DNA of 64,000 bases, taken from Parvularcula maris (GTDB lineage Bacteria; Pseudomonadota; Alphaproteobacteria; Caulobacterales; Parvularculaceae). A program made the position numbers and the translations under genes. The notes beneath the pieces were generated by a model. That model saw nothing but the letters and a program-made list of their open reading frames with translations. It was not told where the DNA came from and ran no database searches. Below, one piece after another: positions 38,296 through 47,605 of the stretch (within the stretch, counting starts at the first letter, position 1; every line of letters begins with the position of its first letter). The stretch is taken from contig NZ_JANIBC010000007.1 of the NCBI RefSeq assembly GCF_024505085.1, positions 1 to 64,000 of the forward strand, written 5' to 3'.

Positions 38296-38781
38296 GTGTC
38301 CGATCCTTTCCGTCCGCTCAAGAACGCCTTCGCCCGCTACACCACCGGGGTGACCGTGGTGAGCTGCCTGGACCCGTCCGGCCGGGCGCTGGGCATCACC
38401 GTCAACAGCTTCACCTCGGTAAGCCTGGAGCCCGCGCTCGTCTCCTGGTGCCTCGATGACCGCACCAGCGTGGCCGGGGCCTTCCTGAACGCCGACCACT
38501 ACGCCGTCAGCGTCCTCGCCGCCGACCAGGAGACCCAGTCCCAGCGCTTCGCCACCCCCGACAACCACGCCTTCCAGGAAGGGGAGGGTGAGCGCTTCGC
38601 CACCGGCGCGCCGCTTCTCGAAGGCCGCATCGCAGGCTTTGACTGCCGCCTAGCCGAGCGCTTCCGCGTCGGCGACCACACCATGCTGATAGGCGAGATC
38701 GTCCATTTCGACAGCCGCGAAGCCGCGCCGTTGGTGTATGTAGGCAGGGGCTACAGCCAGGGCCCGGTCATCACGGACTGA
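38296..38781 (+). CDS. Flavin reductase family protein
   Basis: A 161-residue split-barrel flavoprotein starting at GTG 38296. The family landmarks are ARYTTGVTVVSC (about residues 12-23), GITVNSFTSVSLEPALVSWCL (landmark), SVLAADQ and the C-terminal LLIGEI-like MLIGEIVHFD followed by PLVYVGRGY. Members reduce FMN or FAD for two-component monooxygenases. No monooxygenase gene is adjacent, so the partner is unknown. Confidence 0.87.
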   Translation: MSDPFRPLKNAFARYTTGVTVVSCLDPSGRALGITVNSFTSVSLEPALVSWCLDDRTSVAGAFLNADHYAVSVLAADQETQSQRFATPDNHAFQEGEGERFATGAPLLEGRIAGFDCRLAERFRVGDHTMLIGEIVHFDSREAAPLVYVGRGYSQGPVITD

Positions 38782-38784
38782 CCA

Positions 38785-38861
38785 GTAGGGCGGATTGCGA
38801 AGCCATCCGCCGTTCAACGGACCGGCGCCTGCGAGGCGGAAAGCTTCGCGTTCCGCCCTAC
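38785..38861. repeat. Intergenic palindromic repeat, family B copy 1
   Basis: A 77-bp element beginning GTAGGGCGGATTGCGAAGCC and ending GCTTCGCGTTCCGCCCTAC; the ends are inverted repeats. The copy at 51291-51367 has the same length and near-identical ends. The final CTA of this copy (38858-38860) is the reverse complement of the hemB stop codon TAG. Confidence 0.85.
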
Positions 38862-39850
38862 AAAAGCCCCGCCATCTCCTCCGCCGCATAGGTGATGACC
38901 GCATCCGCCCCCGCACGCCGGAAGCAGATCAGTGCTTCCATCATGGCGGACTGAAAGTCGAAGGCCCCCGCCTTACTAGCCTCTTTCAGCATGGCGTACT
39001 CGCCGGAGACCTGGAAGGCGACGGTGGGGGCGCCGAACTTGTCTTTCACCCTCGTGATCATGTCGAGATAGGGCAGACCCGGCTTCACCATCACCATGTC
39101 CGCGCCCTCGGAGATGTCGAGCGCCGCCTCCTTCAGGCCTTCGAGCGCATTGGCCGGGTCCATCTGGTAGGTCCGCTTGTCGCCCTTCAGCGCCCCCCGG
39201 CTGCCCACGGCGTCGCGGTAGGGGCCGTAGAACACGCTGGCGTACTTCACCGCGTAGGAGAGGATGCCGGTGTCCTCGAAAGCCTCCCCGTCCAGCGCCT
39301 TCCTGATCCGGCCCACACGGCCGTCCATCATGTCGGAAGGCGCCACCATGTCGAAGCCGCACCTCGCCAGGGCCAGGGCTTGGCGGCACAGCGCCTCGAT
39401 GGTGGGGTCGTTGAGGATCGTCCCGTCCTCACCCATCAGCCCGTCATGGCCGTGGTCCGTGTAGGGATCGAGGGCGACATCGCCGATGATGACCATTTCC
39501 GGAGCGGCCTCCTTGATGGCCTGTGCCGCCCGTCCCATCAGGTTGCCCTCATCGAAGGCCAATGAGCCGGAGGCATCCCGGTCCGATGTCTTGGTGTAGG
39601 GAAAGAGCGCCAGCCCACCGAGGCCTAAGTCTCGGGCTCGAACGGCGGCCTCCGCCGCTTCCGCAGGCGTCATCCTCTTCACGCCGTCCAAGGCTTTCAC
39701 CTCGGAAGGGTCCGCTTCCTCCCGCAGGATCACCGCCTGGATCAGGTGCCGGGGCTCGAGGCTGGTCTCGCGCACCAGCGCCCTCATACCGGCCGTCCGG
39801 CGTAGGCGGCGGGGGCGGCCTTCCGGGTAGGAAGCGTAAAATTTTGTCAT
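38858..39850 (-). CDS. hemB: Delta-aminolevulinic acid dehydratase (porphobilinogen synthase)
   Basis: A 330-residue TIM-barrel enzyme joining two ALA molecules. Active-site Lys residues are in KYASVFYGPYR (about 204) and MVKPGLPYLD (about 258). The metal region is GDVALDPYTDHGHDG with Asp/His in place of the Cys triad, indicating the Mg-dependent type. The YPEGRPRRLRRT start and RMTPAEA are like other alphaproteobacterial HemB. It is divergent from ldtR. Confidence 0.95.
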   Translation of the reverse strand: MTKFYASYPEGRPRRLRRTAGMRALVRETSLEPRHLIQAVILREEADPSEVKALDGVKRMTPAEAAEAAVRARDLGLGGLALFPYTKTSDRDASGSLAFDEGNLMGRAAQAIKEAAPEMVIIGDVALDPYTDHGHDGLMGEDGTILNDPTIEALCRQALALARCGFDMVAPSDMMDGRVGRIRKALDGEAFEDTGILSYAVKYASVFYGPYRDAVGSRGALKGDKRTYQMDPANALEGLKEAALDISEGADMVMVKPGLPYLDMITRVKDKFGAPTVAFQVSGEYAMLKEASKAGAFDFQSAMMEALICFRRAGADAVITYAAEEMAGLL

Positions 39851-39951
39851 TTTTACCCCTTGTAAGTGAATGGCTCCCGCCGGGGAAATGCCTCAGATTG
39901 TACCCTGTTGGCAGATTCTTCACCTAGATGGGGCTAATGTGGCGAGGCAGG

Positions 39952-40494
39952 ATGAGTGACCCTTCTAAGCAGCAAAGCAAGACGATGACCAACCAAGCGA
40001 CGGCCAGGATTTTGAACCACACCGCTGAAGAAGGCGACATCGCCTCCATCTATCTGCGGACACTGACCTTGATCGAGCGCCTTCACCGGCAGCTCCTCGA
40101 CGTCATCAAGGACGAGCTGGAGCGCGAGGACCAGACCGACATCAACGCGGTCCAGGCGCTGCTCCTGTTCAATATCGGCGATGCCGAGCTGACCGCCGGG
40201 GAGCTTCGCAGCCGCGGCCACTATCTCGGCTCGAATGTCAGCTACAACCTCAAGAAGCTGGTCGAGGCGGGCTACATCTCCCACGCCCGCTCCGAGCGGG
40301 ACCGCCGCTCGGTGCGCGTCTCCCTGACCCGCGCAGGCTTCGAGATCCGCGACAAGATCGCCGGTCTCTTCGACCGCCACCTCACCAGCCTCGAGAAGGT
40401 CGGCGACGTCTCCGGCGACATGATGGACACCACCAACGTGACCCTCGAGCGTCTCGAACGCTTCTGGGCCGACCAGATCCGGTTTCAGCTCTAA
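39952..40494 (+). CDS. ldtR: MarR-family regulator LdtR-like
   Basis: A 180-residue winged-helix regulator. ATG 39952 has GAGGCAGG just upstream. The MarR core is at about residues 40-155: LIERLHRQLLDVIKDELE, ALLLFNIGDAELTAGELRSRGHYLGSNVSYNLKKLVEAGYI (landmark), the wing SERDRRSVRVSLT, then a long C-terminal helix. The protein matches LdtR, the regulator of an L,D-transpeptidase gene in Liberibacter and relatives; the position between hemB and hemA is frequent in alphaproteobacteria. The ldtR name rests on resemblance and context. Confidence 0.72.
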   Translation: MSDPSKQQSKTMTNQATARILNHTAEEGDIASIYLRTLTLIERLHRQLLDVIKDELEREDQTDINAVQALLLFNIGDAELTAGELRSRGHYLGSNVSYNLKKLVEAGYISHARSERDRRSVRVSLTRAGFEIRDKIAGLFDRHLTSLEKVGDVSGDMMDTTNVTLERLERFWADQIRFQL

Positions 40495-40495
40495 G

Positions 40496-40610
40496 TTCCT
40501 CCCCCTCGTAGGGGGAGGTGCCCGAAGGGCGGAGGGGGACCGTCAAACAGCACCTCGCTAGTTGCTACTCCCCTCCGGCCGCTAAGGGCCCACCTCCCCT
40601 GAAGGGGAGA
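40496..40610. repeat. Intergenic repeat, family D copy 3
   Basis: CCTCCCCCTCGTAGGGGGAG hairpin, GTGCCCGAAGGGCGGAGGGG, variable centre, TTGCTACTCCCCTCC and the end hairpin CTCCCCTGAAGGGGAG. It begins right after the ldtR stop codon. Confidence 0.75.
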
Positions 40611-40650
40611 TGAACCGCGCTCTTTCGTCCCAATCCCTGCTAACCGTGCG

Positions 40651-40667
40651 GGACATTCCTTATGTCC
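40651..40667. promoter_or_regulatory. Dyad upstream of hemA
   Basis: GGACAT-TCCTT-ATGTCC, a 6-bp perfect dyad with a 5-bp centre, 34 bp before the hemA ATG. The size and place fit an operator. No factor can be named. Confidence 0.4.
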
Positions 40668-40700
40668 TCCCATAGAAGAGCGTGCTAGCGGGGCGACACC

Positions 40701-41948
40701 ATGAGTTTCGACTACCAATCCGCCTTTGAGAACGCCCTTGGCGCCGTTCACCGGGAAGGTCGCTACCGCGTCTTCGCCGATCTGGAGCGCCAGTGCGGGC
40801 GCTTTCCCGCTGCGACCGTGCACCTGGAAGACGGCTCCACCAAGGAGATCACCGTCTGGTGCTCCAACGACTATCTCGGCATGGGTCAGGACCCGCGAGT
40901 GTTGGAGGCGATGCACGGCGCTCTAAAGCATGTAGGCGCGGGGGCGGGCGGCACGCGCAACATCGCCGGCACCACCCACTACCACGTTCTTTTAGAGCAG
41001 GAGCTGGCCAGCCTTCATCAGAAGGAGGCCGCGCTTCTCTTCACCTCGGGCTATATCGGCAACGAGGCGACGCTCTCGACCCTCGCCAGATTGCTGCCCG
41101 GCGTGGTCATCCTGTCGGACGAACTCAACCACGCCTCCATGATACAGGGCATCAAGGGCGGGCGCTGCGAGAAGCTCATCTGGCGCCACAATGATGTCGC
41201 CCACCTCGAAGAGCTGCTGGCCGCGCTTCCCGAGGACCAGCCGAAGATCGTCGCCTTCGAAAGCGTCTACTCCATGGACGGCGACATCGCCCCCATCGGC
41301 GAGATCGCGGCCGTCGCCAAGAAATACGGCGCGCTCACCTATCTCGACGAGGTCCACGGCGTCGGCCTCTACGGCGAGCAGGGCGGCGGCGTGGCCGAGC
41401 GCGACGGGCTTCTAGGTGAGATCGACATCGTCGAGGGCACCCTCGGCAAGGCTATCGGGGTCATGGGCGGCTATATCGCCGGCGACGCCGTGCTGGTCGA
41501 TGCGGTGCGCTCCTTCGCATCGAGCTTCATCTTCACCACGGCGCTTTCACCCGTGCTGGTCGCAGGCGCTTTGGCTTCCGTTCGTGCACTGAAAGAAGGC
41601 CAGGAGCTTCGAGCACTGCACCAGAAGCGCGCCGCGCAGCTCAAGGCGGCCCTAACGGAACGCGGCCTGCCAGTGATGGAGAGTGAGAGCCACATTGTGC
41701 CGCTGCTGGTCGGCGACCCGGTCCACTGCAAGGGCATCTCGGACCGGCTCCTGCACGAGTACGGCGTCTACGTTCAGCCGATCAACTACCCCACGGTCCC
41801 TCGCGGTACGGAGCGCCTCCGCTTCTCACCGACCCCGTTGCATACGGAAGAACACATCGCGCATCTGGTCGATGCGCTGGATGAGCTCTGGGCCATGTGC
41901 AAACTCGCCCGTGAAGAGAACACGCCGCTGCATCTGGCAGCGCAGTAA
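40701..41948 (+). CDS. hemA: 5-aminolevulinate synthase (C4 pathway)
   Basis: A 415-residue PLP enzyme condensing glycine and succinyl-CoA. N-terminal [12 protein letters not shown]-type [11 protein letters not shown] (about residues 54-64), [27 protein letters not shown] with the PLP Asp, and [15 protein letters not shown] with the Schiff-base Lys (about 248). It is the alphaproteobacterial route, distinct from the glutamyl-tRNA route. With hemB and ldtR it forms a small haem gene group. Confidence 0.97.
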   Translation: MSFDYQSAFENALGAVHREGRYRVFADLERQCGRFPAATVHLEDGSTKEITVWCSNDYLGMGQDPRVLEAMHGALKHVGAGAGGTRNIAGTTHYHVLLEQELASLHQKEAALLFTSGYIGNEATLSTLARLLPGVVILSDELNHASMIQGIKGGRCEKLIWRHNDVAHLEELLAALPEDQPKIVAFESVYSMDGDIAPIGEIAAVAKKYGALTYLDEVHGVGLYGEQGGGVAERDGLLGEIDIVEGTLGKAIGVMGGYIAGDAVLVDAVRSFASSFIFTTALSPVLVAGALASVRALKEGQELRALHQKRAAQLKAALTERGLPVMESESHIVPLLVGDPVHCKGISDRLLHEYGVYVQPINYPTVPRGTERLRFSPTPLHTEEHIAHLVDALDELWAMCKLAREENTPLHLAAQ

Positions 41949-41955
41949 CGCTCCT

Positions 41956-42066
41956 CTTCCTCCCCCTACCAGGGGGAGGTGCCCGAAGGGCGGAGTGGGA
42001 CTTTCCAGAAGCGCCTTCGCTAGTTCAACCTCCCCTCCGTCAGCTTCGCTGAAGGGGAGGAGGGGG
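41956..42066. repeat. Intergenic repeat, family D copy 4
   Basis: TCCTCCCCCTACCAGGGGGA, GGTGCCCGAAGGGCGGAGTG, variable centre, and the end hairpin CCCCTCCGTCAGCTTCGCTG with AAGGGGAGGAGGGG. It fills the whole gap between the convergent hemA and SDR genes and abuts the SDR stop codon at 42067-42069. Confidence 0.75.
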
Positions 42067-42789
42067 CTACTTCCCCTCCGGCCTAGGCACCGCCACCGTT
42101 TCGCCCTGGGCATCGAATCCAGGCTCCAGCATATCGGCGATCCGTGCACCGACCACGTCCGGCGGAGTAATGGTGGACGGGTCTTCTCCCGGCATCGCTT
42201 CCTTGCGCATCGAGGTCGCCGTCGGCCCTGGGTCGAGGAGGTTCGCCCGGAGGCCGCCCTGCTGCTCGGCGGCATAGGTCTGGATCAGCGCGTCGAACGC
42301 AGCCTTGGACGCGGCATAGGCGCCCCAGAACGGCTTGATGACCCTGGCCGCCCGGCTCGTCACCCCCACCACGCGCGCGCCTTCCGACCGCTGAAGAAGC
42401 GGGTCGAGCAGCTTGAGAAGGGCAAGGTTCGCGTGAAGGTTGGTGGTGAAGGTCTCGTGCCACTCCTTACCCTGAAGATCGGCGATGGAGGTGAGCGGAC
42501 CCAGAAGCCCTGCGTTCAGAACCAGCGCGTCCAGCCGCTCGAAGCGCTGCTCCAACGCAGCCGGAAGGCGGGTGAGGGAGGCCTCGTCGGTGAGGTCGGC
42601 GGGCAGCAGCGAGACGCTTCCGCCCGCGCTCTTGACCTCGTCGTCCAGCTTCTCGAGACCGGACACGGTGCGAGCGAGGGCGATCACATGGGCGCCGCGC
42701 CGGGCTGCCTCCACCGCCGCTGCGTAGCCGATCCCGCGGCTGGCACCGGTGACGAGAACGTTCCTACCCTGAAGACTAGGAGAGACCAT
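42067..42789 (-). CDS. SDR family oxidoreductase
   Basis: A 240-residue short-chain dehydrogenase from the ATG at 42789, overlapping the HIT gene by 14 bases. The NAD(P) motif is VLVTGASRGIGYAAA (about residues 10-24), the structural NAG motif is LVLNAGLLGPL (about 86), and the catalytic Tyr-X3-Lys is YAASKAAFDAL (about 157-161), with the Ser in GVTSRAA. It may be a ketoreductase for an unknown alcohol or ketone. First-in-operon is the acetyltransferase gene upstream. Confidence 0.9.
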   Translation of the reverse strand: MVSPSLQGRNVLVTGASRGIGYAAAVEAARRGAHVIALARTVSGLEKLDDEVKSAGGSVSLLPADLTDEASLTRLPAALEQRFERLDALVLNAGLLGPLTSIADLQGKEWHETFTTNLHANLALLKLLDPLLQRSEGARVVGVTSRAARVIKPFWGAYAASKAAFDALIQTYAAEQQGGLRANLLDPGPTATSMRKEAMPGEDPSTITPPDVVGARIADMLEPGFDAQGETVAVPRPEGK

Positions 42790-43210
42790 TTCTGATCCTC
42801 TCCGCCATGGCTTCCAGTCTGTCCGTGGGCGCAGCTTCCGCACCGTGCGGTTTCATGCCCTGGTCCTTGTAGACGGGAATGACGTGGAAGTGGGTGTGAA
42901 ACACCGTCTGCCCGGCGGGCTCGCCGTTGAACTGCACCACGCGAATACCATCCGGATCCAGCGCCTTCACCGCCGCCTGGCTGGCGAGCTGCACACCGCC
43001 GATGAGGCGCGACAGCTCCTCCGGGTCGATGTCGGTGATGTTGACGGACTTGGCCATCTTGCTGATGACCAGCATGTGACCTTCCGACTGCGGAAAGACG
43101 TCCATGAAGATGAGGATGTGGTCGTCCTCGTGCACCGTCACCTTGGGCAGCTCGCCCCTGATGATCTTGGCGAAGACGTTGTCGTCGTCATAGCTCTGGT
43201 TAAGGCTCAT
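42776..43210 (-). CDS. HIT family nucleotide hydrolase
   Basis: A 144-residue histidine-triad protein. The N-terminal YDDDNVFAKIIRGELPK (about residues 6-22) and the C-terminal triad VFHTHFHVIP (about 108-117) are intact. HIT proteins hydrolyse nucleoside phosphoramidates or dinucleotides. It overlaps the DUF2007 gene upstream by 11 bases and the SDR gene downstream by 14 bases, indicating one transcript. Confidence 0.93.
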   Translation of the reverse strand: MSLNQSYDDDNVFAKIIRGELPKVTVHEDDHILIFMDVFPQSEGHMLVISKMAKSVNITDIDPEELSRLIGGVQLASQAAVKALDPDGIRVVQFNGEPAGQTVFHTHFHVIPVYKDQGMKPHGAEAAPTDRLEAMAERIRNGLS

Positions 43211-43583
43211 CGGGGTCCTCGAACAGTTCTCCGCACGCCTGACATTTCAGCTTGCCGGAAGCGGCGGGCGGCGGGGTTCCGCCTATTAGAGCAGTGCGAA
43301 GAAGGTGGAAACCCCACCGCCTCGGCCGACGCACACGCTCGCTGCCGCAGTTCGGGCAGACCGTGCCCGGCCGCTTGCTCTGATGGGGACGCAGAAGAAG
43401 CCTGGCTTGAGCCGCGTCCTCCTCCGCCGCCAGAAGCCGGTAGCCGCCCATGGCGATCCAGCTATCGGTCATGGCGTCGAGGGCGTGCTCGTCGGCAAGC
43501 TTCACATCGAGGCCCTGGGACCGAAGAAAGCCTAGCGAGACGCGTGCCTCGGTGGGGTCGAGGAAGCGGGCGATCTCGATCAC
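43200..43583 (-). CDS. DUF2007 protein with zinc ribbon
   Basis: A 127-residue protein. The N-terminal 70 residues (MIEIARFLDPTEARVSLGFL, then GGYRLLAAEEDAAQARLLL) are the DUF2007 putative signal-transducing domain. The C-terminal half has a four-Cys zinc ribbon CPNCGSERV (about 76-79) and CQACGELF (about 113-116), separated by a basic linker. It is the middle gene of the run and overlaps neighbours on both sides. Confidence 0.82.
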   Translation of the reverse strand: MIEIARFLDPTEARVSLGFLRSQGLDVKLADEHALDAMTDSWIAMGGYRLLAAEEDAAQARLLLRPHQSKRPGTVCPNCGSERVRRPRRWGFHLLRTALIGGTPPPAASGKLKCQACGELFEDPDEP

Positions 43584-44734
43584 GGGGTCTTCCTGAAGGG
43601 CGTATGCTCCGCCATGAAGGCGATCTCCTGGCCGACCGCCTCGCGCTCCCGCTCGACATAATCAGCGACCGCTTCGTGGAAGCGGGGGTCGGTCATCTTG
43701 TGCACCGAGCGGACGGCCACGGGCTTGTAGCCTCGTGCCACTTTGTGCTCGCCCTGGGCGCCCGCCTCGACACGGGTGAGGCCGTGCGCGAGGGCGTAGT
43801 CGATGGCCTGATAGTAGCAGAGCTCGAAATGAAGGAAGGGGATATGCTCCGTGCAGCCCCAATAGCGGCCATAGAGCGTGTCGCCGCCGATCATGTTCAT
43901 GGCGCCTGCCACATACTCCTCACCCCTCCGTGCCAGGATGAAGAGCAGCCTATCCGCCAGGCGCTCGGCCAGCATTTCGAAGGCCGAGCGGGTGAGGTAG
44001 GGGCTGCCCCATTTCCTGGCTCCGGTGTCCTGGTAGAACCACCAGAAGGCATCGAGATGGCGCTCTTCGATATCGCTGCCTGTGATCCACTCGATGGTGA
44101 GGTCGCTCTCTGCGACGCTTGCGCGCTCCTTGCGCAGGTCCTTGCGCTTGCGGGAGGAGAGGGCGGCGAGAAAGCCCTCCCAGTCGCCGAAACCCTCATC
44201 CTCGAAGTGGAACTGCTCGCCGAAGCGCAAGGCATAGCCTAGGCTCTCGGCCAGCGCTCCTTCTTCCTCACTGAGGAAGTTGATGTTGGCGCCCGACACG
44301 CCCATCCGCTCCGCTAGCTGAGCATATCCTGCAAGGAGCAGCCTACGATCTTCCGTAGAGGGTGCGAGCACCCGGCGCCCGGTGGCGGGGGTGAAGGGCA
44401 CAGCGGAGAGGAGCTTGGGATAGTAGCGACCCCCGGCCCTGGCCCAGGCATCGGCGAAGGCGTGGTCGAAGAGGTACTCGCCCTGGCTGTGACCCTTGAG
44501 ATAGGCGGGCATCACCCCGCGAAGCTCACCCCCCGTCTTCAGGGTCAGATGCGCGGGCTGCCAGCCGGTCTCCGCACGGGCCGAGCCGGAACGCTCCATC
44601 ACATCCAGAAAGTCGAAGGCGATGAAGGGGTTATAGGGCTCGCCCTCAGGGTTGGCGAGCTGGTCCCAATCCTTCCGGCCTATCTCGGCGATGGAGGCGT
44701 GGGTCTCGATGGTGGCGGCTGGGGCGTCGGTCAT
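43580..44734 (-). CDS. FemAB/GNAT-fold acyltransferase (DUF482-like)
   Basis: A 384-residue protein from the ATG at 44734. The layout is that of the DUF482 (FemAB_like) family: NPEGEPYNPFIAFDFLDVMERSG near the N-terminus (landmark), HLTLKTGGELRGVMPAYLKGHSQGEYLFDHAFADAW-type start, SSRKRKDLRKERASVAE, and RYWGCTEHIPFLHFELCYYQ with the conserved HFE. These proteins are GNAT-fold transferases, some close to aminoacyl transferases of cell-wall synthesis; the substrate is unknown. It heads the acyltransferase-DUF2007-HIT-SDR operon. Confidence 0.8.
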   Translation of the reverse strand: MTDAPAATIETHASIAEIGRKDWDQLANPEGEPYNPFIAFDFLDVMERSGSARAETGWQPAHLTLKTGGELRGVMPAYLKGHSQGEYLFDHAFADAWARAGGRYYPKLLSAVPFTPATGRRVLAPSTEDRRLLLAGYAQLAERMGVSGANINFLSEEEGALAESLGYALRFGEQFHFEDEGFGDWEGFLAALSSRKRKDLRKERASVAESDLTIEWITGSDIEERHLDAFWWFYQDTGARKWGSPYLTRSAFEMLAERLADRLLFILARRGEEYVAGAMNMIGGDTLYGRYWGCTEHIPFLHFELCYYQAIDYALAHGLTRVEAGAQGEHKVARGYKPVAVRSVHKMTDPRFHEAVADYVEREREAVGQEIAFMAEHTPFRKTP

Positions 44735-44791
44735 CACCGGACCATATAGGATGCTCAACCCGCTTGCCGATGTGGCTTTTCGCAGGGTTGG

Positions 44792-45289
44792 TCACTCCTG
44801 CGCCATCAGCTCCTCCGCACGCGCCACGATGCGCTGCTGCAGCTTCTGCATGACAGGAGCCAAGGCAGGGAAGGTCTTGACCTGGAAGTCCTTGGTCTTC
44901 GCCATCATGCCGCGCCCGGCGGGCGTCAGGTAGAAGGCGTTGGCCGCTTCGAGCTCGGCCAGGGTGAAGGTCTCGGCAGCGGTCTCGATCATGATCGCCC
45001 GCATCTCCGGCAGAATGGCATTGAACTCCTCCCGCAGAACGCCGGTCATGGCGTCGAGCTGGCCCTGCTGGAAGGCACCGGGAGCGACCATGCTGAGCTG
45101 CGCCGCAATGGCTTCTTCGGACATCATCTGATCGAACATCTCCTTCATGGCCGGGCCGTTGACATAGACCGTGGCCGCCTCCCGCCGTTCGCCGAGCTTG
45201 GCGGGATCGGGCACCGCGCCGGGCTGGGCGAGGGCGGCGGAGAAGACAAGCGCGGCGGCGGGGGCGAGCTGTGCGAGACGGTGAAGCAT
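44792..45289 (-). CDS. DUF2059 periplasmic protein
   Basis: A 165-residue protein from the ATG at 45289, with a signal peptide cleaved near AALA-QP. The mature part is helical (MKEMFDQMMSEEAIAAQL, AETFTLAELEAANAFYLTPAGRGMM, landmarks) and matches DUF2059, whose members are periplasmic helical hairpin proteins of unknown role. It is separated from the acyltransferase gene by 57 bp and could lead that operon. Confidence 0.8.
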   Translation of the reverse strand: MLHRLAQLAPAAALVFSAALAQPGAVPDPAKLGERREAATVYVNGPAMKEMFDQMMSEEAIAAQLSMVAPGAFQQGQLDAMTGVLREEFNAILPEMRAIMIETAAETFTLAELEAANAFYLTPAGRGMMAKTKDFQVKTFPALAPVMQKLQQRIVARAEELMAQE

Positions 45290-45364
45290 GGGGGGGAGGG
45301 TTAGCAGGGGCGGGGCTGGGGGGCCACGGTTTGGAACAGAAGCTTCCAAGACGGCGCCGACGTC

Positions 45365-45502
45365 CCACCTCTCCCTGCGGGAGAGGTCAAACCCTTGCCG
45401 AAGGCGGGTTTGGGTGAGGGCCTTCTGAGTACCCAGCTCAGTTCACCACTCGCCCTCACTCGACATCGAAGATGTCGATCTCTCCCAGAGGGAGAGATAG
45501 GC
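45365..45502. repeat. Intergenic composite repeat, family C copy 4 (diverged)
   Basis: CACCTCTCCCTGCGGGAGAG hairpin, GGGTTTGGGTGAGGGCCTTCT, CTCGACATCGAAGATGTCGA, and the end hairpin TCTCTCCCAGAGGGAGAGAT. The outer hairpins and the GGGTGAGGG core match family C, the middle is different. Confidence 0.6.
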
Positions 45503-45529
45503 GTAGCGAACATCGTGGAGACCCGAGGT

Positions 45530-46252
45530 TTATGCCACCCGGCCCACTGCCCAGTCTGCAGCCGCTTCGGCTTGCAGGCGGGCGGTGGCGAAGACCTTCA
45601 TCTCGGGCAGGTCCGGTTGGTCGATCAGAAGGACGATCTCGGTGCAGCCCAGGATGAGGCCCTCGGCGCCATCCTCGCGGGCCAGGCGCCGGGCGATCTC
45701 TAAGTAGCGCTGTTTCGAGGCGGGGAGGAAAAAGCTCTCCACCAGCTCCTCATAGATAACGCGGCTGATCTCTTCCTTCTCGGCGTCGGTGGGTACCAGA
45801 ACTGCGACGCCGGTCCGCTCTTGGACCTCCTGCATGACCCTGCCGCCGGACATGGTCGTCATGGTGCCGAAGAGGGCAATGCGCTCCAGCCCCGAGGCCT
45901 CGATCGCTGCGCATAAGGGGTCGGTGATCGGCAGGTAGGGCACGCCGCGCCCCTCCATCACCTTCGGCATGACCTCGTGCATGGTGTTCGAGGTGCCGAC
46001 GATCAACTCCGCCCCGCCGGCGCAGAGGCTGTCGACCTTGGAGGAGACATAGTCCTCGATGCCCTCCCAGTCCCCCGCCTCGATCATGGCGACCAGTCGG
46101 CCGTAGTTCATGCCCGCGATCAGGGTCTCGGCGATCTCCTTACCGCCGAGCCGCCTACGGACGGCCTCGTTGACCATGTCGTAGAAGGGGCCGGTGATGG
46201 CGTGGCTCGAGCCTGCGACGATGCCGATGGTGGGGAGGATGGGATGGGGCAT
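45530..46252 (-). CDS. Aspartate/glutamate racemase family protein
   Basis: A 240-residue protein from the ATG at 46252. The first active site is IVGTSNTMHE (about residues 80-89), where most family members have Cys but here Ser stands; the second is LILGCTEIVLL (about 206-216) with the expected Cys. A GTMTTMSG loop and a MNYGRLV segment are conserved. Such asymmetry is known in enzymes with Thr and Cys in the two sites, specific for L-amino acids. The substrate is not clear. Confidence 0.82.
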   Translation of the reverse strand: MPHPILPTIGIVAGSSHAITGPFYDMVNEAVRRRLGGKEIAETLIAGMNYGRLVAMIEAGDWEGIEDYVSSKVDSLCAGGAELIVGTSNTMHEVMPKVMEGRGVPYLPITDPLCAAIEASGLERIALFGTMTTMSGGRVMQEVQERTGVAVLVPTDAEKEEISRVIYEELVESFFLPASKQRYLEIARRLAREDGAEGLILGCTEIVLLIDQPDLPEMKVFATARLQAEAAADWAVGRVA

Positions 46253-46315
46253 GGCGCCCCATAGCAAAAGGGCGGACCGATGGCTCGCCCTTCCTGCAGT
46301 GTCTCGTCCGTATAC

Positions 46316-47605
46316 CTAGCGCTGGTTCATCGGCACGAAGTCGCGCTTGGCGGCGCCGGTATAGATCTGGCGCGGGCGGCCGATCTTCTGGTTGGGGTCC
46401 TCCAGCATCTCGCGCCACTGGGCGATCCAGCCCACCGTGCGGGCTAGGGCGAAGAGGGGGGTGAACATGGACGGCGGGAAGCCCATCGCGCGAAGCGTGA
46501 TGCCGGAATAGAAGTCGATGTTCGGGTAAAGCTTCTTCTCGACGAAGTACTCGTCCTCGAGGGCAATGCGCTCCAGCTCCTTGGCGACGTCGAGCAGCGG
46601 GTCGGAGATGCCGACGGCGTCGAGCACCTCGTGGCTGGCCTTCTGCATGACCTTCGCACGCGGATCGTAGTTCTTATAGACCCGGTGACCGAAGCCCATC
46701 AGGCGGAAGGGGTCGGACTTGTCCTTGGCGCGTCCGATATATTCGGGGATCTTGTCGACCGAGCCGATCTCCATCAGCATGTTGAGCGCCGCCTCGTTGG
46801 CGCCGCCGTGAGCCGGGCCCCAGAGGCAGGCAATGCCCGCCGCGATGCAGGCGAAGGGGTTGGCGCCCGAGGAACCCGCGAGGCGCACCGTGGAGGTCGA
46901 GGCGTTCTGCTCGTGGTCCATGTGCAAGATGAAGATCTTGTCCAGCGCGTCGGCCAGGGTCTTGTTGATCTCGTAGTCCTCGGCGGGCACCGAGAAGCAC
47001 ATGTTGAGGAAGTTCTCCGTATAGCCCAGATCGTTTCGAGGGTACACGAAAGGTTGGCCTACGGTGTATTTGTAGGCCATGGCCGCGATGGTCGGCATCT
47101 TGGCGATCATGCGATGGACCGCCACTTTGCGGGCCTGCGGATCGTTGATATCGGTCGAGTCGTGATAGAACGCGGACAGAGCACCCACCGCGCCGCACAT
47201 GATGGCCATGGGGTGCGCATCGCGGCGGAAGCCGTCGAAGAACTTATTGAAGTGCTCGTGTACCATGGTGTGGTAGGTGATGTTGTTGCGGAACTCCGCA
47301 CACTGCTCGCTGGTGGGGAGCTCTCCTTCGAGAAGGAGGTACGCCGTCTCGATGAAGTCGGTGTTCTCGGCGAGCTGCTCGATCGGGTAGCCGCGATAGA
47401 GGAGCGTGCCCTCGCCGCCGTCGATGAAGGTGATCTGGCTCTCGCAGGAAGCCGTGGAGGTATAGCCGGGGTCGAAGGTGAACTTGCCCGTCTGGGCGGT
47501 CAGCTTGCGAATGTCGATGACATCGTTGCCGTGGGTGCCGGAATAGACCGGGAACTCGTGCTCCTCGATGGTGGCGCTGCCCGCGTCCTTGATCTTGCTT
47601 TCCAT
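46316..47605 (-). CDS. gltA: Citrate synthase
   Basis: A 429-residue type II citrate synthase from the ATG at 47605, with GAGGAGA 6 bases upstream. Active-site His residues lie in [13 protein letters not shown] (about residue 268) and [16 protein letters not shown] (about 308), Asp in [11 protein letters not shown]-type region (about 365). [10 protein letters not shown] and [17 protein letters not shown] are landmarks. It follows gltX with 151 bp between. No other TCA gene is near. Confidence 0.97.
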   Translation of the reverse strand: MESKIKDAGSATIEEHEFPVYSGTHGNDVIDIRKLTAQTGKFTFDPGYTSTASCESQITFIDGGEGTLLYRGYPIEQLAENTDFIETAYLLLEGELPTSEQCAEFRNNITYHTMVHEHFNKFFDGFRRDAHPMAIMCGAVGALSAFYHDSTDINDPQARKVAVHRMIAKMPTIAAMAYKYTVGQPFVYPRNDLGYTENFLNMCFSVPAEDYEINKTLADALDKIFILHMDHEQNASTSTVRLAGSSGANPFACIAAGIACLWGPAHGGANEAALNMLMEIGSVDKIPEYIGRAKDKSDPFRLMGFGHRVYKNYDPRAKVMQKASHEVLDAVGISDPLLDVAKELERIALEDEYFVEKKLYPNIDFYSGITLRAMGFPPSMFTPLFALARTVGWIAQWREMLEDPNQKIGRPRQIYTGAAKRDFVPMNQR

